This document shows positions 1-10,312 of a DNA stretch of 64,000 nucleotides, one piece after another (within the stretch, counting starts at the first letter, position 1; each line of letters opens with the position of its first letter). The position numbers and the translations under genes are program-made. This DNA comes from Bacillus wiedmannii (GTDB taxonomy: Bacteria > Bacillota > Bacilli > Bacillales > Bacillaceae_G), in NCBI RefSeq assembly GCF_001583695.1, contig NZ_LOBC01000009.1, positions 62,001 through 126,000 on the forward strand. Reading direction: 5' to 3'. Under the pieces are notes generated by a model. It saw nothing but the letters and a program-made list of their open reading frames with translations. It had not been told where the DNA came from and made no database searches.

Positions 1-182
1 TTAATAAAGAGAATTTACTTGTCCCAAGCCAATACTTAACTTCTTATATGGCATCTGCTCATATAGGTGTCATTCAGCAATGGTTAAATAACGGGCAAAA
101 AGAAACACCAGAGGAAATTGCTCGCATTTTATCAACAATCGCAGTTCATGGACCTTTTTATGCGGCTAGTTTGAAGAAATAA
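1..182 (+). CDS. TetR/AcrR-family transcriptional regulator, C-terminal end (partial)
   Basis: The reading frame is open from base 3 to a TAA at 180-182 and gives the last 59 residues of a protein whose start lies outside the window. The helical tail contains the stretch IQQWLNNGQKETPEEIARIL, followed by a hydrophobic segment near the end. This is the usual look of the ligand-binding C-terminal domain of TetR regulators in Bacillus. The DNA-binding half is not visible, so the family call rests on the tail alone. A hairpin terminator follows directly and is shared with the convergent rph gene. Confidence 0.6.
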   Translation, partial: NKENLLVPSQYLTSYMASAHIGVIQQWLNNGQKETPEEIARILSTIAVHGPFYAASLKK

Positions 183-190
183 GTCCGCTA

Positions 191-237
191 TATAATAAAA
201 GATCATCCACTATAATAGCGGATGATCTTTTATTATA
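191..237. terminator. Bidirectional rho-independent terminator
   Basis: An 18-bp inverted repeat (191-208 with 220-237) with core GATCATCC/GGATGATC is flanked by A and T runs on both sides. It sits between the TetR stop (182) and the rph stop (238), so it can end transcription from either side. Confidence 0.85.
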
Positions 238-2937
<2,700 letters not shown>

Positions 2938-2966
2938 TTAAGTTAGGAAGAGATATTCCTCCCCCT

Positions 2967-3262
2967 CTAATTCACTTCAACTACATCACAAAACTTAAAC
3001 ATTCTTTGATTATGAAAAGCATCCGTGTACAAGTAATCGACTCATTTAATGGATTTATATCAACTACAGTTATGTAATTTTTATATAAGTAGCCACCACT
3101 ATACTATGTATTGTAAAACCTCCTCCTCACCTAAATACAAAATTAACAGCTTATTTTCAATCATTTCTTTTGCATCTTGCGTTAAGATTGGACGCGGGAC
3201 TTTCGTTTGCTCATGTATCATTTCTTTAATACAGGCGAACTGCTCTGGCATACTAGCAACGA
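2967..3262 (-). pseudogene. Decayed copy of the yolD gene found at 4556-4897
   Basis: On the minus strand this segment reads as the same protein as the intact YolD-like gene 1.6 kb away (MPEQFACIKEMI, RPILTQDAKE, ENKLLI, LGEEE, then a matching C-terminal end). It has a one-base insertion near 3110 that leads to an in-frame TAG, and a two-base insertion near 3030 that restores the frame. The first 15 or so codons of the intact gene are replaced by unrelated sequence at about 3262. No partner polymerase remnant is visible beside it. I read it as a relic of a second uvrX-yolD locus or a partial duplication. Confidence 0.85.
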
Positions 3263-3439
3263 TAAAAAAGTAGGCATGCTAAATAAGCCTATTAAGTTTG
3301 TTTAAAAAATCGCTTTACTGCATTTATACAACGATATTATACAAAAGTTATGGTACCCTTCTGAATTACCATTAATTAGGGATAATATATGTTATTATAT
3401 ATTTGTAATTAATGAAATAATAAGAAAGAAGGGGTTGTT

Positions 3440-4093
3440 GTGGAAACAAAGATTATAGAAACAAAAAAGAAAATTGATTCAAAATCTCTTTTGGCTTTAG
3501 GATTATTAATTATTTCAGGAATTGTATATCAATGTATTGCACTTATAGTAGGTAATATACCTGAATTATTAGAAATGATTCTTGAAGCTTCATGGAATCT
3601 TGTATTATGTGGAATTATAGGATACTATTTTTTAGGAAAAATATCTTTAGAGCAATTCAAACATTTTAAATTTAAAACATTACTCTGGGGTTTACCTTTA
3701 ACAATCATAGTGGGCATGGGTTCAGGCACACTATATAACTATATTTTTGAACCTCCAACTACAAATTCTGTTGCTCAAGTAATAAGCGTTTCGATGATTT
3801 TGACCCGTGTACCATTCATGTTAATGGGTGAAGAATTGCTATGTACTAACATAATCATCGCATTACAAAAATTAGGATTAAAATTTGGTACAGCATCAAT
3901 AATATGTAGCGTTCTGTTTGCCTTGTGGCATATTCCTGCTTATGGTTTCGTGCCAATGCAATTATTGATAACTATAGTCCCTGTTAGGTTATTACTGAAT
4001 TATATATGGAAAAATTCAAAGAGTGTTTGGGTAAGTTGGATTTGCCACCTTGCTTTCGACATTATTGGATTTTTACCAATGCTTTTTAAATAA
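3440..4093 (+). CDS. CPBP-family (CAAX-protease-like) integral membrane protein
   Basis: The protein has 217 residues and about six to seven hydrophobic segments. It carries the layout of the CPBP/Abi membrane protease family: a Glu pair (GEELLCTN, near residue 132), a later LFALWHIP with the conserved histidine, and a final HLAFDIIG histidine block. The family consensus after the Glu pair is EExxxR; here the arginine position is not conserved (EELLCTN), so activity is uncertain. Members are linked to bacteriocin self-immunity or membrane-protein processing. Translation starts at GTG 3440 with AGAAGGGG five bases upstream. It is a single gene with its own terminator. Confidence 0.7.
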   Translation: METKIIETKKKIDSKSLLALGLLIISGIVYQCIALIVGNIPELLEMILEASWNLVLCGIIGYYFLGKISLEQFKHFKFKTLLWGLPLTIIVGMGSGTLYNYIFEPPTTNSVAQVISVSMILTRVPFMLMGEELLCTNIIIALQKLGLKFGTASIICSVLFALWHIPAYGFVPMQLLITIVPVRLLLNYIWKNSKSVWVSWICHLAFDIIGFLPMLFK

Positions 4094-4138
4094 AAAATTA
4101 CATTGTACTTATAAGTAACAAACAATAACATAAAAACA

Positions 4139-4160
4139 AAAAGAACCTTAGGGTTCTTTT
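4139..4160 (+). terminator. Rho-independent terminator after the CPBP gene
   Basis: A nine-base-pair stem (AAAAGAACC with GGTTCTTTT, loop TTAG) ends in a T run, 45 bases after the stop at 4093. Confidence 0.8.
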
Positions 4161-4303
4161 TACTTAACAGAAAATATTACTTAGAATATAGATAAAATAC
4201 CCATTCATTTCAGGGACAGATACATGAGAAATATATATATATTTACACCTATAAAAGGATTTTTCAATGTTTGACACAAACTATATTGACTTCGAAAATT
4301 TTC

Positions 4304-4347
4304 AAATAGGCATTCAAAATATGAATTCGTATTTTGAATGCCTATTT
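4304..4347. repeat. Perfect 18-bp inverted repeat, intergenic
   Basis: Arms at 4304-4321 and 4330-4347 (AAATAGGCATTCAAAATA and its exact complement) flank an 8-base loop. It lies in the 460-base gap between the CPBP gene and yolD and is not followed by a long T run. It may be a weak bidirectional terminator, possibly the end of the uvrX-yolD transcript, or a relic of a small mobile element. Nothing else is recognised between 4161 and 4555. Confidence 0.6.
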
Positions 4348-4555
4348 AGTAGTGATCATTCTTATTTTTTAGGTTCTTTAAGTTTTAATATATTAGTCGG
4401 AAGTACGTGTTTTATAACTTGAAAACCCATGGTACTTACACTTTATATTATGAACTTCTTTTGTAACTTTGGGTTTTGCATAAAAATAGAAATAACACTT
4501 GAAGTAAATGAGCATTTCTTTGTAAATAGTACAAAAATACATCAGCTAAAAAGTT

Positions 4556-4897
4556 CTAATCAATTTCAATTACATCACCAAACTTAAAAATCTTCTTATT
4601 ACAAAAAGCATCCGTGCAAGTAATCAACCCATTCAAGGGATTTATATCAACTACAGTTATGTAATTTTTATATAAGTATCCACCTCTATAATATGTAAGT
4701 AAAATCTCTTCCTCACCTAAATATGAAATTAACAACTTATTTTCAATCCTCTCTTTTGCATCTTGCGTTAAGATTGGACGCGGGATTTTTGTTTGCTCCT
4801 GTATCATTTCTTTAATACAGGCGAACTGCTCTGGCATACTAGCAAACGGTTGCCACTTTACCATTCCTCTTCCTTTTGGCATATTAGCATTTCTCAC
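4556..4897 (-). CDS. yolD: YolD-like protein
   Basis: This 113-residue protein matches the YolD-like family (MPKGRGMVKWQPFASMPEQ at the N-terminus, then an SH3-like beta-rich C-terminal half). In Bacillus, YolD-type proteins are almost always encoded beside a Y-family polymerase of the UvrX/YqjW type and are thought to act with it. Here its GTG start (4897) overlaps the uvrX stop (4894-4896), and AGGAGGG lies eight bases upstream, so the two are translationally coupled and share the SOS promoter at 6180-6222. A decayed second copy lies at 2967-3262. Confidence 0.85.
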   Translation of the reverse strand: MRNANMPKGRGMVKWQPFASMPEQFACIKEMIQEQTKIPRPILTQDAKERIENKLLISYLGEEEILLTYYRGGYLYKNYITVVDINPLNGLITCTDAFCNKKIFKFGDVIEID

Positions 4898-6159
4898 GAT
4901 TTGTGCCCTCCTAATAATGTGTTTCTATATCTTGCTGTTGCGACGCTTGTGTAAGAAATCCCACGTAAAATACTGTTCTTACCAAATCGTGTTCGAATTT
5001 CGTCCATAACCTTCGTTAATCTCATTTCTTTTTCTCTTTGTATAATGTTATCGAAAAGCGAAATTTGCTCTTCTCCTTCCCGTATTAAATTTGTTAAGGA
5101 AAGACTTATCGACCGAATCGGCTCTCCTGTATGCCGTTCGTATAAAAAATATATACAAACGTTGTAAATGTCCATCGTTAAATTTGTTGCTCTGTTTAAC
5201 GTATGTGCTTTTTTTATTCCTCCCCCATATTCCCTACTATATCCAACTGAAAAATGAATCGTTTGCGCGTATTTCTTTTCTCTTCTCAATCTGTAACAAA
5301 CTTCTTCTACATGCTCTAACAAAATAACGATGAATTCTTCTATTGAATAATCACGAAATAATATTTGGCTTTTCGCTATAGACTTTGTTGCTGGAACATA
5401 TTTCTCTGCTATTCTGCTAAAATCAATCCCGTTACTATGTAAATGTAATTCTTCTCCTATTACACCAAATGATTGCTTTAAATACTTCAACGGGTACTGC
5501 GCTAAATCCCCAATCGTATGTATACCTTTTCGATTCAATTTCATTTCCGTTTTATACGATATACCCCAAAATTTACTGAGCGGTCTAATACTCCATAACT
5601 TCTCGGGTATATCGTCATATGTCCACTGCGCTATTCCATCTCTATTCTTTTTCGCTTCTACATCCATCGCTACTTTACTCAATAATAAATTTGGCCCAAT
5701 ACCAATCGTACTTTCGATCCGTGTACGTTCATATATTTCTCGCTTGAACTTTAATGCAAACTCACACGGATTACTCGCAAACAAATGAATACTTGCAGTC
5801 ATATCCATGAAAAACTCATCGATACTATATTGATGAAAATCTTCCGGTGCAACATACTGTAAAGCTAAACCGGTTATGTAAGTTGAACATTTCATATACG
5901 TATGCATAATTGGATTCACAATAATAATATCTGGCCGCTTCGGTATTTCGTACAATTGTGCCATTTTCTTAATTCCTAATGCTTTTAGTGGCGGTGTTGC
6001 TGCTAATACGATTGATCCAATGCGGTTTATATCTCCTACTACAGCTAATTTTGTATATCGTGGATCAAGTCCTTTTTTTATACATGATACGCTTGCATAA
6101 AAGCTACGAAGATCTACACAAAGAATAATACGATTCGGTAAAAGAGAATAATCATACAA
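4894..6159 (-). CDS. uvrX: Y-family DNA polymerase of the UvrX/YqjW group
   Basis: This is a lesion-bypass DNA polymerase of about 421 residues, in the DinB/UmuC superfamily. The catalytic acidic residues are present: the first in CVDLRSFYASV near residue 15 and the DE pair in YSIDEFFMDM near 115. A helix-hairpin-helix region (IHTIGDLAQYPLKYLKQSFG) and a little-finger domain follow. I chose a TTG start at 6159, giving a protein beginning with YDYSLLPNRI; GGGGGTGAT lies upstream and family members begin at this point. The frame can be extended to 6276, but that crosses the promoter. Expression should be DNA-damage induced through the two LexA-like boxes upstream. It is in an operon with yolD. 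Confidence 0.85.
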   Translation of the reverse strand: MYDYSLLPNRIILCVDLRSFYASVSCIKKGLDPRYTKLAVVGDINRIGSIVLAATPPLKALGIKKMAQLYEIPKRPDIIIVNPIMHTYMKCSTYITGLALQYVAPEDFHQYSIDEFFMDMTASIHLFASNPCEFALKFKREIYERTRIESTIGIGPNLLLSKVAMDVEAKKNRDGIAQWTYDDIPEKLWSIRPLSKFWGISYKTEMKLNRKGIHTIGDLAQYPLKYLKQSFGVIGEELHLHSNGIDFSRIAEKYVPATKSIAKSQILFRDYSIEEFIVILLEHVEEVCYRLRREKKYAQTIHFSVGYSREYGGGIKKAHTLNRATNLTMDIYNVCIYFLYERHTGEPIRSISLSLTNLIREGEEQISLFDNIIQREKEMRLTKVMDEIRTRFGKNSILRGISYTSVATARYRNTLLGGHKS

Positions 6160-6179
6160 GGTTATCACCCCCAATAAAA

Positions 6180-6222
6180 GAACGTTTGTTCTCATTATAC
6201 ACGAACTTATGTTCTTTTTGAA
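6180..6222 (-). promoter_or_regulatory. SOS promoter of uvrX-yolD with two LexA boxes
   Basis: On the minus strand there is TTCAAA (6217-6222), 17 bases, then a perfect TATAAT (6194-6199). Two dyads of the Bacillus LexA (DinR) type, GAAC-N4-GTTC, lie at 6203-6214 (between -35 and -10) and at 6180-6191 (just after -10). Their centres are 23 bp apart. Binding at either should block RNA polymerase, so the operon is predicted to be strongly SOS controlled. Confidence 0.8.
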
Positions 6223-6884
6223 GGTATTTTTATGAAAATTTTGGTTAAAATAACCGCTATATCTGTGCGCTATCAATTAAGGCAAGAAAAACTATGTATA
6301 CAAAACCGCTAGAATTCCAAATAACTCATAAGCATAAAACTACCAAAACAAACCAATTAAACCCTTATTATCAAAACATAATTTATATAAATTCCTTTGT
6401 TTCTTATATGTGTGAAGATAATAAAATACTATTCCCAAAACAAAAAAAGCAAAGATTTTTAATTTACTTCAGCTTTCTTGTCTCTAATACATATATTCTT
6501 CTAAATTTGATTTTTTCTTGTATATTTTTTCAGCAAAATCTCCTACATAGCGCATGTACCAAGATTCATCCGCATAACTAGTTACATTCTCCTTTTTTCT
6601 ATCGTTAATAGCTTCACAATAAAAGCTGTTAAACAGCAAAAGTACGAAGTCTTAAATTAGACTTCGCACTTTATACAAATTTTACAATTACTTACAATAC
6701 TCATACAAATACAATAGTATATACACAATAATCACTCATTATATGTGTTGCTCTTTTAATCGGCCAATGTATAAACCAATCCTTTTACTTACCCATCTCT
6801 CATGATTGGTTTGATTGTTTCTACATACTTAATCCCCTCTATACTAATTACAAATGACAAAATTTATCCGTTTTTCCTTTTTGC
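6223..6884. other. Intergenic region, no convincing gene
   Basis: About 660 bases of AT-rich DNA lie between the uvrX promoter and the serine hydrolase. One plus-strand open frame (6294-6581) is low-complexity and has no ribosome binding site, so I do not call it. The only structure I see is the terminator hairpin at 6639-6672. Confidence 0.6.
6639..6672 (-). terminator. Terminator hairpin downstream of the serine hydrolase
   Basis: Arms 6639-6651 and 6660-6672 (AAAGTACGAAGTC type, one mismatch) flank an 8-base loop. It lies about 210 bases past the stop of the serine hydrolase. Confidence 0.6.
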
Positions 6885-8042
6885 CTACTTGCTAAATTCA
6901 GCAAGTAAAATGTTTTTAAAAAATTCCGGATTATTAATGTTTAAACTGTTCGAATTGATAGCAAATGTACGTTTTCCTCCAAGTGTTCCACCAACAAAAG
7001 TGGAAAACCCTGGAACGGCACCCCTGTGTCCCCATACCGTAACACCGTTCGGAAGCTTAATTTCAAGAATTCCAAGGCCATACCTAGTTCCCTCTCTTTC
7101 TGTAGGAACTGTAGTAAGCATTTGTTTTAGTTGCTGTTCCTTCAGTAATTTGCCACTGAGTAAGTAAGAGAAGAATTTGTTTAAGTCGTCAGCATTAGAA
7201 ATCATATCTCCATCCGAGCTACCTGGGTTAATATAAGTAACGTCTTTTAGCTCACTGGCTCCGTCTAGTTGCAAATATCCACGTGCATGCTTGGTGCCTG
7301 GAATCACGCTTGAATTGCCAGGTAGGAATGTATTTGACAAATCAAGCGGTTCAATAATCCGATTTTCAACCTCTTCCGCATAGCTGTTTCCTGTTACTTT
7401 TTCGATAAGGATCCCCAGTATTACGTATCCTGTGTTTGAATAAGACCAACCCTTCCCTGGAGCAAAGTCTGGTGGAAGAGAAATCCCCATCTTTACAAAT
7501 TCTTCAGCCGTATACGATTTTTTTATATCCGTAATATCAAAATCTTTTGAATTTATATAGTCAGCAATACCACTTGTATGATTCAATAGTTGCCGGATTG
7601 TAATCTGGTTACCATCATATCCGTTTCCTTGAATGACACCAGGCAACCATTTTTCAATAGGGTCGTCTAAATTTAAACGGTTCTCTCCAGATAATTGAAG
7701 TAGAACTGTTGCAATGAACGTTTTCGTCACACTGCCAATACGAAAGCGAAAATCTGCTTTCATTGGTTTCTTAGTTCTCAGATCCGCTACCCCAGCAGTA
7801 TAACTCCAAGTTTTACCCCCCTTAGAAATTTGAGCGAGTATTCCCGGGTATCCAAGTTGCAGTGTATCCCGCATTGCTTTCTTAACGGAAGTACGATCGC
7901 TTTGAGCACTTGTTTGTAACGAACTAGATACATTTTGCGTGGGTTCTGCTTTTACAATTGAGGCTGGTGGTATGTATAACAGAGAACTTCCAGCTATTAA
8001 AAGTGCTAGACTTGCACATGTAATTTTACTGTGTGTTTTCAT
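6885..8042 (-). CDS. Secreted serine hydrolase, beta-lactamase class C / D-Ala-D-Ala carboxypeptidase / D-peptidase family
   Basis: This is a 385-residue precursor with a clear Sec signal peptide (about residues 1-32, LALLIAGSSLLYIPPASIVKA). The penicillin-binding fold motifs are in order: SxxK as SVTK near residue 104, YxN as YSN near 190, and HRG in GHRGAVPGFSTF near the C-terminus (the HTG/KTG position). Family members include R61-type DD-peptidases, esterases and the alkaline D-peptidase described from B. cereus, which this resembles in length and N-terminus; the exact substrate cannot be read from sequence. The start at 8042 has AGAGAGGA upstream; upstream in-frame ATGs have no ribosome binding site. 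The gene stands alone. Confidence 0.85.
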   Translation of the reverse strand: MKTHSKITCASLALLIAGSSLLYIPPASIVKAEPTQNVSSSLQTSAQSDRTSVKKAMRDTLQLGYPGILAQISKGGKTWSYTAGVADLRTKKPMKADFRFRIGSVTKTFIATVLLQLSGENRLNLDDPIEKWLPGVIQGNGYDGNQITIRQLLNHTSGIADYINSKDFDITDIKKSYTAEEFVKMGISLPPDFAPGKGWSYSNTGYVILGILIEKVTGNSYAEEVENRIIEPLDLSNTFLPGNSSVIPGTKHARGYLQLDGASELKDVTYINPGSSDGDMISNADDLNKFFSYLLSGKLLKEQQLKQMLTTVPTEREGTRYGLGILEIKLPNGVTVWGHRGAVPGFSTFVGGTLGGKRTFAINSNSLNINNPEFFKNILLAEFSK

Positions 8043-8351
8043 AAAGCATTCCTCTCTTCTATTAAAATTGTATAGATAGTTGATAGCAGTGTCATATACG
8101 AACCAAACAGCTATCAATTCTTCCAATGGTGAAAAGGCAACAATGCATTTGCAATCATTGTACTCATTATTTTTACAAAACACTCTTGTTACTGATTTTT
8201 TTATATGTAGGCCGTACTTATCCCCCCTTCACGCCTCCTTATATTTTTATCCTACACAATGAAAATCTCTTTTTCCTTACCTATCCCTTACGAATTCCTT
8301 ACATTCGAAATCGTTTCTATAATGATAGGATTGAAGTAGCATCTGTGCCCG

Positions 8352-8398
8352 AAAGCGCAAAAAAACACCGATGTCGCTTCGGTGTTTTTTTGCGCTTT
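8352..8398 (-). terminator. Strong terminator downstream of the erythromycin-esterase-family gene
   Basis: Perfect 20-bp arms (8352-8371 and 8379-8398) with ACACCGA/TCGGTGT at the loop end surround a 7-base loop. It is followed by T/A-rich sequence on both sides. It lies between the stop at 8542 and the next minus-strand promoter region. The stretch 8043-8351 otherwise holds only the upstream region of the serine hydrolase. Confidence 0.8.
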
Positions 8399-8541
8399 AA
8401 ATATTGAAGATTCATTTTAGTCTTAACAGGTTAAATTTCCATTTTTTCTAATACGATTATTCTCCTTGTTCTATTAACACAAATTTCATAGTGTTATATG
8501 AAACACTTCTCACGTTTTCATTTAGGCACATTATTCTAATT

Positions 8542-9873
8542 TTATTGATGCAGTTGAGATGGACTCACTTTTTGAATTTGAACAAGTATATCAAATGATT
8601 TACCTAATGATATATCAACAGTTTTTGGTATATCAGGACCTTCCCTAGTTATTCCAGCGAAAATTGGATGTTGTTCGTTTAACCAAGTTTTTGTCACTCC
8701 GTTCGCCTTACGTAAATCAATAAAAAATTGATCTTTTTTAACTTGTCCGAAGATGTAGTTATAACTGTTTGGATCATCTGATTTTAATGTTCCATAAGGG
8801 CCAAATTCACCGCCACTATTATAAACATTATATTGTCCTTCATAAACTGATGTTCCAATAGATACATACCGTTTCCCATAGTATTCTGCTAAATGCTGCC
8901 CAGCTACTTTAGGGTATATAAAAGGAATCAGATTTGTTTTCGAAACGTGTCCATTATGTCCCCATACAATAGTTTTTCCTAAATGTTCTTCAGTCCACTT
9001 CGCATTTTCATACATTGCAATATCATGTTTCAAATAAAAGTCCGATGGTTTATCAGGATATGACGCTAACATTGTAGTAAATTGTTCAATAATACGAGCA
9101 TTTTGCTTTATCCATGCGAATTCTGTCGATTTTCCATTTAAATAACTTTTATTTTTTTCTAATAAAGCAATGATTTGTTTAGCGTCTGAAATATACTTTT
9201 CCTTTTCTTCTTTCGTAAGACTGCCAAAGGTATCCATATCCTTCGTTACAGGAATAAGACCTTCTACCTTCTCTTCTACTCTAGGCACAAGATCTGAATT
9301 GTTTCTCTTTACATATTCTATTATATTATTATAAACATTCTCATTTACTGATTGAATATCCATCCCGATGACACGCACTTTAGATTTATGTTTTGGATTA
9401 GCATTATATTGCCGAATCCAATCAAGTAAATCCAACATTTCTTTCGTTTTAAATGTAGGTGATAGATGTTGGCTTGGGTTTCCCTTACCAGTAAGAACAT
9501 ATCTATCAAGTTCCAAAGCTCTGTCCCATCCCTCTTCTAAAACTAAATTAGTAAAGCCCTTTTCAGATACTAAGTAATTAACAATACGGTGTTTCATCGT
9601 AAAAACTTCATGAGCCCCATGCGTAGCTTCACCTAAACCTACGATTGAAGCTGAACCTACCATATTCTTAAGTGGTTTTAAATCATTAAGAGATGCAGTT
9701 GGATTAGTTGTTTTTAAAAGCTTTGCATGTGCTTCTAACCATTCCGCTATTTGATTTGTATTGTATGGAGCTGTAACAGAAACTTCTGTTTTCGAATCTG
9801 CATAAGTACTTCCTACAAAATTAGTGAATGTTATAGCAGAAGCAACAATTGCAATAATCATTTTCTTTTTCAT
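8542..9873 (-). CDS. Secreted erythromycin-esterase-family protein
   Basis: This 443-residue precursor has a signal peptide (MKKKMIIAIVASAITF... cleaved near the ADS at about 25). The family hallmarks are present: GLGEATHGAHEVF near residue 80 with the catalytic-type histidine, LVLEEGWD near 112 with the glutamate, and VWGHNGHVSK further on. EreA/EreB hydrolyse the macrolide lactone, but B. cereus homologues of this family have been reported without clear macrolide activity, so resistance should not be assumed. An exported location also argues for another substrate. The start at 9873 is set by a strong AGGAGG. It is followed by its own terminator at 8352-8398. Confidence 0.8.
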   Translation of the reverse strand: MKKKMIIAIVASAITFTNFVGSTYADSKTEVSVTAPYNTNQIAEWLEAHAKLLKTTNPTASLNDLKPLKNMVGSASIVGLGEATHGAHEVFTMKHRIVNYLVSEKGFTNLVLEEGWDRALELDRYVLTGKGNPSQHLSPTFKTKEMLDLLDWIRQYNANPKHKSKVRVIGMDIQSVNENVYNNIIEYVKRNNSDLVPRVEEKVEGLIPVTKDMDTFGSLTKEEKEKYISDAKQIIALLEKNKSYLNGKSTEFAWIKQNARIIEQFTTMLASYPDKPSDFYLKHDIAMYENAKWTEEHLGKTIVWGHNGHVSKTNLIPFIYPKVAGQHLAEYYGKRYVSIGTSVYEGQYNVYNSGGEFGPYGTLKSDDPNSYNYIFGQVKKDQFFIDLRKANGVTKTWLNEQHPIFAGITREGPDIPKTVDISLGKSFDILVQIQKVSPSQLHQ

Positions 9874-9948
9874 AAAAACCTCCTGAAATACATCTTTATT
9901 AATTTTCAACATAATATAAGGAACTTCCGTTAAAACCATTAACTCCCT

Positions 9949-10045
9949 TATTACTGTTAAGATACATTTATTCTAGTTCCTAAAACTCACTTATTTCTTA
10001 ATAGGTTCTTAAGAAATCCTTAATTCACTCATACGAATATAAAAC
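9949..10045. repeat. Dispersed intergenic repeat, copy A
   Basis: About 75 bases here match 23345-23419 almost exactly (shared blocks include AAGATACATTTATTCTAG and ATACNAATATAAAAC). Copy A has about 22 extra bases (around TTCTTAAGAA) that are missing from copy B. It lies upstream of the erythromycin-esterase-family gene. The rest of the gap to 10243 shows no gene. Confidence 0.7.
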
Positions 10046-10243
10046 TACATGAGCTTCAATCCATTGTAGTGTAGTTAATATTGGGCTAATAGGAAGTTCC
10101 AAATTTTGTTTTTTTGCAATGTATTCTCTTTATCATAAGGTTAGTTTAGGGGTGATTTTTTGTTTACTTCATTTTTTTCGGCACTCTGCATCTAGACGGT
10201 ATACCCATTAGCCACAGTAAGACTTTATTCCAAATCCACAAAA

Positions 10244-10291
10244 AATAGATTACCTGCACACTAAAAAGTATAGTGTACAGGTAATCTATTT
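10244..10291 (-). terminator. Terminator of the 5'-nucleotidase gene
   Basis: Arms 10244-10263 and 10272-10291 (AAATAGATTACCTG and complement, extended by ACACTA/TAGTGT with one mismatch) lie 22 bases past the stop at 10313. Confidence 0.8.
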
Positions 10292-10312
10292 GTTTTTGAG
10301 ATTAATAAAAAA

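Noticed and set aside
6294-6581. 95-codon plus-strand ORF
   Set aside because: No ribosome binding site, Asn/Lys/Phe-rich composition as expected from AT-rich spacer, and no protein-like pattern.
8542-9873. Calling the erythromycin-esterase-family gene a macrolide resistance determinant
   Set aside because: The protein is exported and B. cereus homologues have not clearly shown macrolide activity, so only the family is claimed.
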